Shown piece after piece: positions 38,272-46,001 of a DNA stretch of 64,000 bases. The notes under the pieces are model-generated. The model saw nothing but the letters and a program-made list of their open reading frames with translations, had not been told where the DNA came from and searched no databases. The translations under genes were made by a program, and so were the position numbers. This DNA is from Paenibacillus thalictri. GTDB taxonomy: Bacteria > Bacillota > Bacilli > Paenibacillales > NBRC-103111. The stretch spans positions 248,001 to 312,000 of the forward strand of contig NZ_SIRE01000006.1 of assembly GCF_004307995.1 (NCBI RefSeq), read 5' to 3'. The stretch's first letter is position 1. Each line of letters begins with the position of its first letter.

Positions 38272-38456
38272 CACTCTCTTCTCTACTCAAGATACCTTAA
38301 GGTAATCACAGACCTGTTCATCAGTCAATGACTTTTTCTTATGTCTTTTACCGATAAGACGGTTAACTATATCGATCCTCTTTTCAAATCTGCTATAATA
38401 TACTAATATAAAGCGATTACATGAATGCGGATAGCAAGGGCGGAGGAATAACCATA

Positions 38457-38717
38457 ATGAGAGTTCACGACATAACGGTTCCGAAACATTTGAATTCGCT
38501 GGACCTGCAGGAATTATCCCGGCACGCAAGCAAGTTCAGTTCGAACGTAACGATTAGGTACGATCAGGAGAATTCGCATCAAGTCGAAGTCGATGTCAAA
38601 AGTTTGCTTGGCATGCTGCTGATGCCCATTGAAGAAGGAACACACATCACCATTGTGACCAAAGGTTCGGATGAGAAGGAAGCGATCGATTCCATCTGTG
38701 ATTTCTTTATTAATTAA
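38457..38717 (+). CDS. HPr-like protein lacking the phospho-acceptor histidine
   Basis: 86-residue protein with the fold-length and C-terminal pattern of HPr: SKFSSNVTIRYDQE, VDVKSLLGMLLMPIEEG and ITIVTKGSDEKEAIDSICDF. Ser49 aligns with regulatory Ser46 of HPr. The active-site block GIHARPA of HPr is replaced by HLNSLDL, so the position of His15 is Asn13 and Arg17 is Leu15; phosphotransfer in the PTS seems impossible. Crh of Bacillus also lacks His15 but keeps Ser46 and acts with CcpA. GGAGG lies 10 bases before the ATG. It stands alone, with a bidirectional terminator after it. Confidence 0.75.
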   Translation: MRVHDITVPKHLNSLDLQELSRHASKFSSNVTIRYDQENSHQVEVDVKSLLGMLLMPIEEGTHITIVTKGSDEKEAIDSICDFFIN

Positions 38718-38730
38718 TGTAATTAAATAG

Positions 38731-38768
38731 AAGGCCGGTCCCTCTTATTGGCGGACCGGCCATTTTTA
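38731..38768 (+). terminator. Bidirectional terminator between HPr-like gene and uxaC
   Basis: GGCCGGTCC and GGACCGGCC pair around an 11-base loop. ATTTTTATT follows on the plus strand and TTCTATTTAATT on the minus strand, serving both convergent genes. Confidence 0.9.
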
Positions 38769-38776
38769 TTGCCGAC

Positions 38777-40192
38777 TTACAGTCCGAAATCGAAATATTG
38801 TTTGGCGTTATTGTAGCTAATATTTTGCACGATGTTGCCGAGCAGTTCCATGTCGTCAGGAGCTTCGCCGTTCTCCACCCATTCGCCAAGCAGGTTGCAC
38901 AGCAGTCTGCGGAAATATTCATGACGCGTATAAGACAAGAAACTTCTGGAGTCCGTCAGCATGCCCACAAAACGGCTGAGCAGGCCCGTATTGGCCAAAA
39001 TCTTCATTTGGTCGAGCATGCCGTCTTTCGTATCGTTAAACCACCATGCGGAGCCGAATTGGATTTTCCCCGGAACCCCCCCGCCTTGGAAGTTGCCCAT
39101 CAATACCGCAAGCAAGATGTTGTCGTTCGGGTTCAGCGAATACAAAATCGTCTTGGCGAGCGCGTCTTCTTTCTCCAGCGAGTCGAGCAAGCGGGCCAAG
39201 CCGTAAACGACAGGGCTGTCGTTGATCGCGTCATAACCGGTATCCGGACCGAGCTTGGCGAACATCCGGCTGTTGTTGTTGCGGGCTGCGTTGATGTGGA
39301 ATTGCATAACCCAGCCAAGCTCGGCGTAAATTTTGCACATATAAATGAGCGTGTAGGTTTTGAACTGCTTCTCTTCTTCAAGCGAAATGGACTCTCCGTT
39401 CAGCCCTTTGGCAAAAACCGCAGCAGCCTCTTCTTTAGTTGTGTCCGCATACGCGACATAATCAAGCGCATGGTCGGATACACGGCAGTCCACCGAATGG
39501 AAAAACCGCAGTCTGTTGTCCAGCGCGGACAAGTACTGGTCATAGTTGTCGATCGCTTGGCCTGCGGCTTCCGACAGCTTGTTCACCCACGGCACAAACG
39601 TAGCTCTGCTGATTTCAAGCCCTTTATCCGGACGCCAAGCCGGGAGCACCTTCACGTCAAACGAAGTGTCTTCCTTTAGCTTAATATGATATTCCAGCGA
39701 ATCGATCGGATCGTCCGTTGTGCACACAACGGTAACATTGGATTTGGTGATCAAATCTCGGGCGCCATAACCCGGGCTTGTCAGTTGAGCGTTAACTTTC
39801 TCCCAGATCGCCGGAGCGTTTTTCTCGTTAATCAGATCGTACACGCCAAAAAAGCGCTGCAGTTCCAGATGGGACCAATGGTACAGCGGGTTGCCGATCG
39901 TTTGCGGCACCGTTTTCGCCCAAGCGAGGAAACGGTCGTAATCGGTAGCGCCTTCGCCGCCGGTCACGTATTTCTCTTCCGCGCCGTTGGCTCTCATCAA
40001 TCTCCACTTGTAATGGTCGCCGTACAGCCAAGCTTCGGTCAAATTTTTGAACGTCTTATTCTCGTAAATTTCTTGCGGGCTTAAATGACAGTGATAGTCG
40101 ATGATTGGCATCGCCTTTGCGTAATCGTGATACAACGTTTCCGCCGTTTTGTTGTTAAGCAGAAAATTTTCATCCAAAAACTTTTTGGCCAT
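38777..40192 (-). CDS. uxaC: Uronate isomerase (glucuronate/galacturonate isomerase)
   Basis: 471-residue enzyme of the amidohydrolase superfamily that converts D-glucuronate to D-fructuronate and D-galacturonate to D-tagaturonate. Family features include IIDYHCHLSPQEIYENKTF near residue 30 and HWSHLELQRFFGV. The C-terminus has the conserved SYTRHEYFRRLLCNLLGEWV. The ATG at 40192 was chosen because GGTGG lies eight bases before it; an ATG four codons upstream abuts that site. A LacI-type operator overlaps the promoter. UxaE is encoded 330 bp upstream on the same strand. Confidence 0.95.
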   Translation of the reverse strand: MAKKFLDENFLLNNKTAETLYHDYAKAMPIIDYHCHLSPQEIYENKTFKNLTEAWLYGDHYKWRLMRANGAEEKYVTGGEGATDYDRFLAWAKTVPQTIGNPLYHWSHLELQRFFGVYDLINEKNAPAIWEKVNAQLTSPGYGARDLITKSNVTVVCTTDDPIDSLEYHIKLKEDTSFDVKVLPAWRPDKGLEISRATFVPWVNKLSEAAGQAIDNYDQYLSALDNRLRFFHSVDCRVSDHALDYVAYADTTKEEAAAVFAKGLNGESISLEEEKQFKTYTLIYMCKIYAELGWVMQFHINAARNNNSRMFAKLGPDTGYDAINDSPVVYGLARLLDSLEKEDALAKTILYSLNPNDNILLAVLMGNFQGGGVPGKIQFGSAWWFNDTKDGMLDQMKILANTGLLSRFVGMLTDSRSFLSYTRHEYFRRLLCNLLGEWVENGEAPDDMELLGNIVQNISYNNAKQYFDFGL

Positions 40193-40221
40193 TGCAGCAT
40201 CCACCTTTTAATTTTTTTAAT

Positions 40222-40238
40222 TGTTCACGTTAACATTA
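40222..40238 (-). promoter_or_regulatory. uxaC promoter with LacI-type operator
   Basis: Read on the minus strand, a TATAAT -10 (40238-40233) is followed at once by TGTTAACGTGAACA (40235-40222), a near-palindrome with central CG. The operator is identical to the one at 29829-29842. No good -35 is visible. A repressor here would block transcription initiation. Confidence 0.65.
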
Positions 40239-40294
40239 TACTACAAGGAAAGGGAAAACCGATGGCTTTCCCCAAAAAATTATTTTTTGCGCCA

Positions 40295-40511
40295 GAGTCT
40301 GTAGGGCGCTTGGTTGGTGTGGATATTTATTCATTTGATGAATGGAGGTAAAGGGAATGGCATGTAAAGTTTACGTCCGCTTTGAAAACCGTGTTTTATC
40401 CGCAAAAATAAATTCAGAAAATACGGTTTTCATTGGCGGTGGAATGCCATCTCTTTTCCGGAATTGAATATCAAATGAATAAATAGTCACCTTATTTCGC
40501 CCTACAGACTC
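40295..40511. repeat. 217-bp foldback (long inverted repeat) element
   Basis: The two ends are perfect inverted copies (GAGTCTGTAGGGCG at 40295-40308 and CGCCCTACAGACTC at 40498-40511). Further blocks pair in register inward: ATTTATTCATTTGAT, ATGGCAT, and GAAAACCGT with ACGGTTTTC, leaving an AT-rich apex near 40400-40415. The whole segment can fold as one interrupted hairpin. It ends 12 bases after the uxaE stop codon. It may be a MITE-like mobile element, an mRNA 3'-end structure, or both. A 36-codon open frame lies inside. Confidence 0.85.
40357..40467 (+). CDS. Possible 36-residue peptide inside the foldback element
   Basis: ATG preceded by GGAGGTAAAGGGA (spacing eight bases) opens a 36-codon frame that begins MACKVYVRFENRVL and ends in TGA at 40465-40467. 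The ribosome site is as good as those of real genes here, and the codon use is not unusual. However, the coding part is itself half of an inverted repeat, so conservation of bases could reflect the fold rather than a peptide. No family is recognised. Confidence 0.3.
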   Translation: MACKVYVRFENRVLSAKINSENTVFIGGGMPSLFRN

Positions 40512-40522
40512 CTGCATTCTCC

Positions 40523-42016
40523 TTATTTGCCAAGCAGCTGCAAATGTTTGCCGATGTGTGCAATCAGCGAATCGGCGTAGGCGTCTTCCTGATCGCTCAG
40601 CGTCTTGAAGAATTCATCCTTGAACAGCGAGTTTCCTGCAGCGTCTTTGGCCTGCAGCAGAATACCGTAGGTGATATGGACAACCTGGCGCGCATTCTCT
40701 TCATCCATGTAACTTGGCAGATCGGCGTCGGACACTTGGTCCAGCGGCTTCACTTTGTCCGGTGTGCCGTTGACATGATAATAAGCCGTCGCTTCCACAT
40801 AATGATCCATCGCGTATTGATGCATACGGCGGTATAAGGACGGGTTGACTTTGGCAACCGTGCGAACGGCTTCCAGCCAGTTTGTGCCGGCTGTTTTGAC
40901 ATGGAAACGGCCTTTGGTGTATTCGCCGATCAGTTGGAACACGCTGAACTTGTCGCTGCCCGAATGGATGCTCAGCTTGTAGCCGAAATCGTCGGCAAGG
41001 CCGGCGTGGATTTTGAGTTCCGCTTCGAATTGCGCGATATCGCCGATGTAATCGATGCCTTTTTGGAACTCGCCGCAAAATCTTGGCGCCATACTGTAAA
41101 TCTCCAGGCCTCTGCTGTACAGCTCTTTGGCTACGAAGAAATGGGATTCTGGAGCGGTCGGTGTTGCCGTCTCGTCAATGGAGATTTCAAAATCGACAGC
41201 GCGCGGCGCAGGTTTAATGTAAGTGACGTATACATGCTCCATAAAGTCGATCGCAGCGCCGTAAATCAGCACATTATCGATGAGCGTGGCCTTGTCGAAC
41301 GTAAATGTCGTGCCGGCCGCCTCAAACGTTTTATCGAGGTAACGGTTTTCGTAGTGGCTGCGCACCGCTTCAGGAAGCTGGGCGTATTTATCCGCTTTGG
41401 CTTCAGCGGACGAACCGTCCACGGTATTGTCGATTTTCTCCGAGCAGTCGAGCGTCAGCATCGTGAATCCCAGATCCAGCGACATCTGAATGTCGGATTC
41501 CACTTTCAAGTGGTCGCCGTCGGCGCCCCAGCCGTCTTTGTAGCCTTCTTGGAATACGGCATATGCCGCCGCGTCCACCACTTCTTTATAATTGCGTCCC
41601 GTCAGGTTCAACTCGCGGATGCTTTGCTGAGCCAAAATCGGACGGACGTTTTTGCCATTCACCGTGCGAATGTGTCCCGGAGAAGCTACGCCCAAGCGGT
41701 CGCCGAGTCCAATCGTGGCGATTTGTGTACCGAATGCGCGCGGCGCCGTATAGTCAAAATATTTATTCAAAACAAGCCGGTTGGCATGCGTCAGCGGGCA
41801 TACTTTGTAGCCATCCTCCGCTTCCCCTTGAAGTTCGTTGAACAAGTCGCCTGCGCCTACGGCAAGCAGCAGCTTTGTATATCCGTCTTTAATCATGAGC
41901 AGCTTGGTGCCGCCCGCTTCGTCAAGCGATTGCGGGTATACTTTAACTTCGCCCCCTGCGGATGCGCTTACGCTGCCTGATTGAATAGCCTGTACAATCG
42001 ATTCGTATTTGCTCAT
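40523..42016 (-). CDS. uxaE: Tagaturonate epimerase
   Basis: 497-residue enzyme that epimerises D-tagaturonate to D-fructuronate at C3, replacing the UxaB/UxuB route between galacturonate and glucuronate catabolism. The similarity I recognise is to the UxaE family first described in Thermotoga. Conserved stretches include IATIGLGDRLGVASPGHIR and DHLKVESDIQMSLDLGFTML. AAGGAGG lies 14 bases before the ATG, a long spacing. It stands between uxaC and a divergent AraC-type regulator gene, so the pair forms the galacturonate branch. Confidence 0.9.
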   Translation of the reverse strand: MSKYESIVQAIQSGSVSASAGGEVKVYPQSLDEAGGTKLLMIKDGYTKLLLAVGAGDLFNELQGEAEDGYKVCPLTHANRLVLNKYFDYTAPRAFGTQIATIGLGDRLGVASPGHIRTVNGKNVRPILAQQSIRELNLTGRNYKEVVDAAAYAVFQEGYKDGWGADGDHLKVESDIQMSLDLGFTMLTLDCSEKIDNTVDGSSAEAKADKYAQLPEAVRSHYENRYLDKTFEAAGTTFTFDKATLIDNVLIYGAAIDFMEHVYVTYIKPAPRAVDFEISIDETATPTAPESHFFVAKELYSRGLEIYSMAPRFCGEFQKGIDYIGDIAQFEAELKIHAGLADDFGYKLSIHSGSDKFSVFQLIGEYTKGRFHVKTAGTNWLEAVRTVAKVNPSLYRRMHQYAMDHYVEATAYYHVNGTPDKVKPLDQVSDADLPSYMDEENARQVVHITYGILLQAKDAAGNSLFKDEFFKTLSDQEDAYADSLIAHIGKHLQLLGK

Positions 42017-42180
42017 TTTTAAAAATAAGCCTCCTTAAACGCATTGTAATCACTACATGCCACCATCATATCGCAAACATATATCAGGTTCTCTGCTATT
42101 TTTGCTGAATATAGAAGAAACCATGCATATTTTGCTGTTACGGTGACAACAATTTGCTACAATAAGGTGGGGGTGCTCTC

Positions 42181-43029
42181 ATGAAAGACACAACTTCGTT
42201 CAGTTATGGCGCCGAAGACGACGAATTTTATATCGATCATATCAAACGGACCGAACCTTTCGAACGAAATAACCATTTTCACAGCAATTATGAAATCTAT
42301 TATTTGTTTTCCGGGCACCGAATGTATTTTATCAAGGACCGTTCCTATGCCATATCCGCCGGAGATCTGGTGTTTATTAATAAAAACGACGTGCACAAAA
42401 CATCCGGTACCGGCGACCCGCTTCATGAGCGGATTGTCATTAATTTCAGCGACCAGTTCATCGGTCCCGATCATTATTTGCACGATCCGTTTTTGTTTAC
42501 GCCGTTCCACCATAACAGCAGCGTCATCAGCTTGAAACTTCAGGATCAAATTGCGGTACAGGCCATTTTCGGCAAGCTGGAGAAAGAACTTAAGGAGCAG
42601 TCGCGGGGATTTCACATGTATACCAAACATTTGCTCGTGGAGCTGCTGCTCTTCTCCGCCCGTTATTTGGAGAAACACGAAACCGCGCCGTTTGAGCACG
42701 CCAGCCCGCTGCACAAAAAAATATCCGACATCGTGCAGCATATCAACCGGCATTACGCCGAGCAGATGACGCTGACTACATTGTCGGAGCAGTTTTTTAT
42801 AAGTCCCTATTATTTGAGCCGCGCGTTTAAAGACATTACGAGCTTTTCGTTTATCGAATATTTGAACTTCACGCGGATTAAGGAAGCTCAGAAGCTGCTC
42901 CGGGAAACCAACGATAAGATTATCGAGGTCGCCCAGCAGGTCGGCTTTGAGAATATCGCCCATTTCGGACGTGTGTTTAAAAAGCAGACGAAGCTGGCCC
43001 CGCTCGAATACCGCAAGCTGAAGCTGTAG
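42181..43029 (+). CDS. AraC family transcriptional regulator
   Basis: 282-residue regulator with an N-terminal cupin-type effector domain (about 20-130) and a C-terminal pair of helix-turn-helix units (DIVQHINRHYAEQMTLTTLS and the following IIEVAQQVGFENIAHFGRVF). GGTGGGGGTGCTCTC precedes the ATG. It is divergent from uxaE, with a shared 164-bp intergenic region, and is a candidate activator of uronate genes. A close paralogue is encoded at 47433-48269. Confidence 0.92.
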   Translation: MKDTTSFSYGAEDDEFYIDHIKRTEPFERNNHFHSNYEIYYLFSGHRMYFIKDRSYAISAGDLVFINKNDVHKTSGTGDPLHERIVINFSDQFIGPDHYLHDPFLFTPFHHNSSVISLKLQDQIAVQAIFGKLEKELKEQSRGFHMYTKHLLVELLLFSARYLEKHETAPFEHASPLHKKISDIVQHINRHYAEQMTLTTLSEQFFISPYYLSRAFKDITSFSFIEYLNFTRIKEAQKLLRETNDKIIEVAQQVGFENIAHFGRVFKKQTKLAPLEYRKLKL

Positions 43030-43063
43030 TTTGTTTATAAAAAAATGTCAGGGGGTGACTTGA

Positions 43064-43582
43064 ATGGAAAGTCAAACACAAACGGACCTCAGTCAAACAA
43101 AGAACTTTAACGAGACAGGCGTTTCAAAAAGCATTTCATCAAGCCGGCCATTAGGTATAAATGAGGTTTGGATAAAACTGGCGTTTTGGATGAAAATCAC
43201 AGCATTCCTTTATTTGGCTTTTGGTGTATTTCAAGTATTTATAGGTTTTGTCCAATTTGGCTTTGGGACCGTCGTAGGTATCGTCCAAATTATCATTTTC
43301 GCCGTATTGATTCGTCTTGCCAAGCAAATAAATGAGATGCCTGATCGCCCGGATGACGCTTCATTATTGCAAATGAACCTGAAACTGTTACAGTATTTCC
43401 GAATGCAAACATTGCAAATAGCAGGTCTTTTCTTGTCGGTGGTTATACTGGTAGTCACTGTTGTTAAATTTTTAAGCAATTGGCAATGGCTCATTGAATT
43501 GATTAAGTGGGGTAAAAAGCTGGGCGGACTATTGTATTATATAGAAATGGGGATCGATTATATTAAAAATTGGTTCTTGTAA
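43064..43582 (+). CDS. Small membrane protein, DUF5362-like
   Basis: 172-residue protein with four predicted helices (ITAFLYLAFGVFQVFIGFVQ, TVVGIVQIIIFAVLIRLA, IAGLFLSVVILVVTVVKFL and a C-terminal segment) after a polar N-terminus. It starts 34 bp after the AraC gene with GGGGGTGACTTGA before the ATG. The best fit is the DUF5362 group of Paenibacillaceae, function unknown. The 188 bp after it (43583-43770) hold nothing that I recognise. Confidence 0.7.
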   Translation: MESQTQTDLSQTKNFNETGVSKSISSSRPLGINEVWIKLAFWMKITAFLYLAFGVFQVFIGFVQFGFGTVVGIVQIIIFAVLIRLAKQINEMPDRPDDASLLQMNLKLLQYFRMQTLQIAGLFLSVVILVVTVVKFLSNWQWLIELIKWGKKLGGLLYYIEMGIDYIKNWFL

Positions 43583-43770
43583 TACATAAAGATGAGGATC
43601 GGATTGGCCATCATCCGGATGCAATACGGGACAATGCCGCCGCGCCGGCGGCGGCCATCCGGCCCGTGCATCGCGTGTTCCCGGTGCCCCGGAGAAATCT
43701 CGTCTATTGCGGTTGTCGTTCTAGCGAAAGCGGATGCCCAAACATACGAATTGTTAGGTGCAGCTTGCAA

Positions 43771-44823
43771 TCATGCCCGCTCAAACCTGCGCAGGCCCCA
43801 CTTGAGCAGCGGCGGCACCACAAACAAAATAAATAAAATGCGGAACATTTGATAAGCGACGATCATCGTGATGTCGGCATGGGTAATCGCCGCGGTGACA
43901 CCCATTTCGGTCATGCCGCCGGGCGCCGTGCTTAAGAACGCCGAAAGCAGCGTGACCGGATACAGGCAGCTAAGCCCATAAGCAAAAGCAAGCGAAAACA
44001 ACACGACACCAATCCCGCTGAGTATGGTGTAAGGAAGCAGCTTTTTCCAATTCGTCAGGCTGCTGAGTTGTGTCGTCACTCCCATGTAAGTGCCGATCAT
44101 CCATTGCGCGATGATAATGGGCAGCTGCGGCAGTTGTGGCGTATGCGCCCCGGCCACGGCCAGCACCGCTCCGGCGATAATCGGGCCAACCATATACGGT
44201 GTCGGAAAACGCAGCTTGACGGCGAACCAGCAGCTGGCCAGCACGGCGGCGATAATGAGCGGCGAGCTATAAGGCTGCGAGAACCAATCGGCATAACTTC
44301 CTTGCGGGGCGGCGGCCGCAATCCCGTCCGCTTGCTCGGCCAAGCCGTGAACCGCCATAAACGGCACGATAAAGATAACCGCAAGCACCCGGAGCGTCTG
44401 CATAAAAGCGACCTGGGTTTCATCCGCGCCTTTGACTTCCTCTGCCAGCACGACCATCTGTGACAGCCCGCCGGGGATGCTGCCGATTACGCTGCTAGCC
44501 ATCGTAATTTTTGTTTTTTTGGCGACCCAATACGCCGTGAGCAAGCTAAATGCAACCGTAAGCAGCGTGGCGGTTATCATCGACGGCAGCTGCATCGCAA
44601 TCTGCCTGCCCGTGTCTTTCGTAAACGTAATCCCCATCATATAACCGAGGATCACAAGGCCTGCGTCCCGCGCTTTCACGGTCCAGACCAGAGGGCGTTT
44701 CATATACGCAATCCAGAACATCGCCGCAGCAAGCGGACCTAACATCCAGCCCAGCGGAATGTGCAGCAGCGTAAACAATACGCCTCCCGCGCACGTGACC
44801 AGCACGGTTTCCAACAGCCGCAT
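43771..44823 (-). CDS. AbrB family (putative ammonia monooxygenase-like) membrane protein
   Basis: 350-residue integral membrane protein with about ten helices and an internal duplication: GSIPGGLSQMVVLAEE in the first half and STAPGGMTEMGVTAA in the second, the hallmark of this family. The name AbrB here refers to the E. coli membrane protein, not to the DNA-binding protein. The ATG at 44823 was chosen because AGGAG lies eight bases before it; a longer frame reaching 45348 enters repeat-rich non-coding DNA. Function is not established. Confidence 0.85.
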   Translation of the reverse strand: MRLLETVLVTCAGGVLFTLLHIPLGWMLGPLAAAMFWIAYMKRPLVWTVKARDAGLVILGYMMGITFTKDTGRQIAMQLPSMITATLLTVAFSLLTAYWVAKKTKITMASSVIGSIPGGLSQMVVLAEEVKGADETQVAFMQTLRVLAVIFIVPFMAVHGLAEQADGIAAAAPQGSYADWFSQPYSSPLIIAAVLASCWFAVKLRFPTPYMVGPIIAGAVLAVAGAHTPQLPQLPIIIAQWMIGTYMGVTTQLSSLTNWKKLLPYTILSGIGVVLFSLAFAYGLSCLYPVTLLSAFLSTAPGGMTEMGVTAAITHADITMIVAYQMFRILFILFVVPPLLKWGLRRFERA

Positions 44824-44832
44824 GTTATCATC

Positions 44833-44935
44833 TCCTAAAAGCTTTGCGAAGTAAAGCTCACTTCGTAAGCGCTGCCTAAGCTTTGTGTAAACAAGTTGTT
44901 TCGTAAGCGCTGCTGAGTTTTGCGCAGGCAAAGCT
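44833..44935 (-). repeat. Tandem copies of the GCTTACGAAG/CTTTGC hairpin element
   Basis: Read on the minus strand, one copy (44874-44833) reads GCTTACGAAGTG, then hairpin AGCTTTACTTCGCAAAGCT, then TTTAGGAG, the ribosome site of the AbrB-family gene. A second copy (about 44913-44877) repeats CAGCGCTTACGAAACAACTTG, and a third partial copy (about 44935-44914) repeats AAGCTTTGC. The first copy matches the element before ccdA (25931-25972), including its distance to the ribosome site. Confidence 0.65.
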
Positions 44936-45200
44936 TGTTTTATTTCCCGGGCGAGCGCACAAATCGATCCAACTCCTGCCAATTCGACATGTCCATTGTA
45001 TCTCATTCGACAGGTGCTGCCTATACAATCCTCACGAAAAATTGAGTGGAGCGCTTGCTCATAAGAATAAAAACGTCCGGTAAAAATCTCTGGACGCTCT
45101 ATTTTGATGCGATGAGTTACGTTTAGCGCGTTGGGGCAGGGATGAGTATGCAATGTTGCTAGGATAAGAAGTCGACGGACCAATGTCGTCACGCGGATGA

Positions 45201-45341
45201 TCAAGCTTCTTTTATGCGTCGCGACTCGTTCTGGACATAGAACCCAATGGGATGGAACAGTTGCTCGACCTCCTTGTCGCCGCGGCCGGACAACTTGACG
45301 ATGTGGATAGCGAACTGAGTAGAGTGAAACTGTCGATTCAT
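45201..45341 (-). pseudogene. Possible remnant of a tryptophan synthase beta chain C-terminus
   Basis: A 46-codon frame reads IHIVKLSGRGDKEVEQLFHP in its middle. This resembles the C-terminal SGRGDKD motif of TrpB, but the catalytic part is missing. The rest of the frame matches nothing I know. It lies in the repeat-rich gap between the AbrB-family gene and the third Gfo/Idh gene. The call rests on one short motif. Confidence 0.35.
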
Positions 45342-45425
45342 CGTGCATCCCCCGAAGTTAGAGAAGCCTCCGCTCCAACGGACGTGAGCGCTGCAATGTA
45401 AACCAAATTTGAGGTTTACTACATG

Positions 45426-45557
45426 TAACGGACACCGCCGCTCTTATTTTGCCTTCTATCACGGTTTCCTTGACTTTTTTGGACAAATAAAGGCGCCGGT
45501 GTCCGTAAAAAAACAAACTCCGATTTTTTTGCCAAATAAGCGCGCTCCTGTCCGTAA
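45426..45557. repeat. Three copies of a TACGGACACCGGCG motif, mixed orientation
   Basis: One copy reads forward at 45426-45453 (TAACGGACACCGCCGCTCTT). Two copies are inverted, at 45481-45507 and 45531-45557, and read TTACGGACACCGGCGCCTTT and TTACGGACAGGAGCGCGCTT on the minus strand. The forward and inverted copies can pair. The stretch 44936-46001 (about 1 kb) otherwise holds the remnant at 45201-45341, a stem-loop at 45819-45868 and a terminator; I see no gene in it. Confidence 0.65.
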
Positions 45558-45818
45558 GCGTTGGGCATGACGTTCGCAGGCATAAGGCAACGCCAACCAT
45601 GGAGACGAAGATGTCCGCTACTGACAGCCAGCAACAATCAGCTTTAATCAAGGTCGAACGAATCGAAATCTTTCCATTTGCTGTATTCAAGCATATTCAA
45701 GCATTTTATGATTCCGGTTTACTCCATGAACCCGGTAGATTGCGCTAATGCAGCCAATACGATCGAGATCCGATTATCAGCCATTATCGCTAACCTGACA
45801 ACATTGTCCGCCCGCTCG

Positions 45819-45868
45819 TTAACATCGTGCCCTCAGGATTAAATGTTGTGGTTAGACCACGATGTTAA
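45819..45868. other. Stem-loop with 11-bp perfect arms
   Basis: TTAACATCGTG (45819-45829) and CACGATGTTAA (45858-45868) pair perfectly around a 28-base loop in non-coding DNA. No T-run follows directly, so it is not a simple terminator. A protein binding site or a repeat remnant is possible. Confidence 0.5.
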
Positions 45869-45957
45869 AAACGGCCGCTTTCACTTATCCGCTCGCTACT
45901 CATCCCTTATGCCAGCTTTCCGCTAATCCCCAAAAGATAAAATTTGCTTAAATTCAA

Positions 45958-45988
45958 CGAAAAACAGCCGCCTGTTCAGGCAGCTGTC
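45958..45988 (-). terminator. Terminator after the Gfo/Idh gene
   Basis: On the minus strand ACAGCTGCCTG pairs with AGGCGGCTGT across a three-base loop and is followed by TTTTCG. It lies 14 bases after the stop codon. Confidence 0.88.
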
Positions 45989-46001
45989 AGTTAGATATTT
46001 A

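Noticed and set aside
42157..42963. 268-codon frame opposite the AraC gene
   Set aside because: The AraC helix-turn-helix gene is clearly real, so this is a shadow.
44824..45348. N-terminal extension of the AbrB-family frame to 45348
   Set aside because: The extension covers repeat-rich DNA with no signal peptide or conserved motif, and the ATG at 44823 has a better ribosome site.
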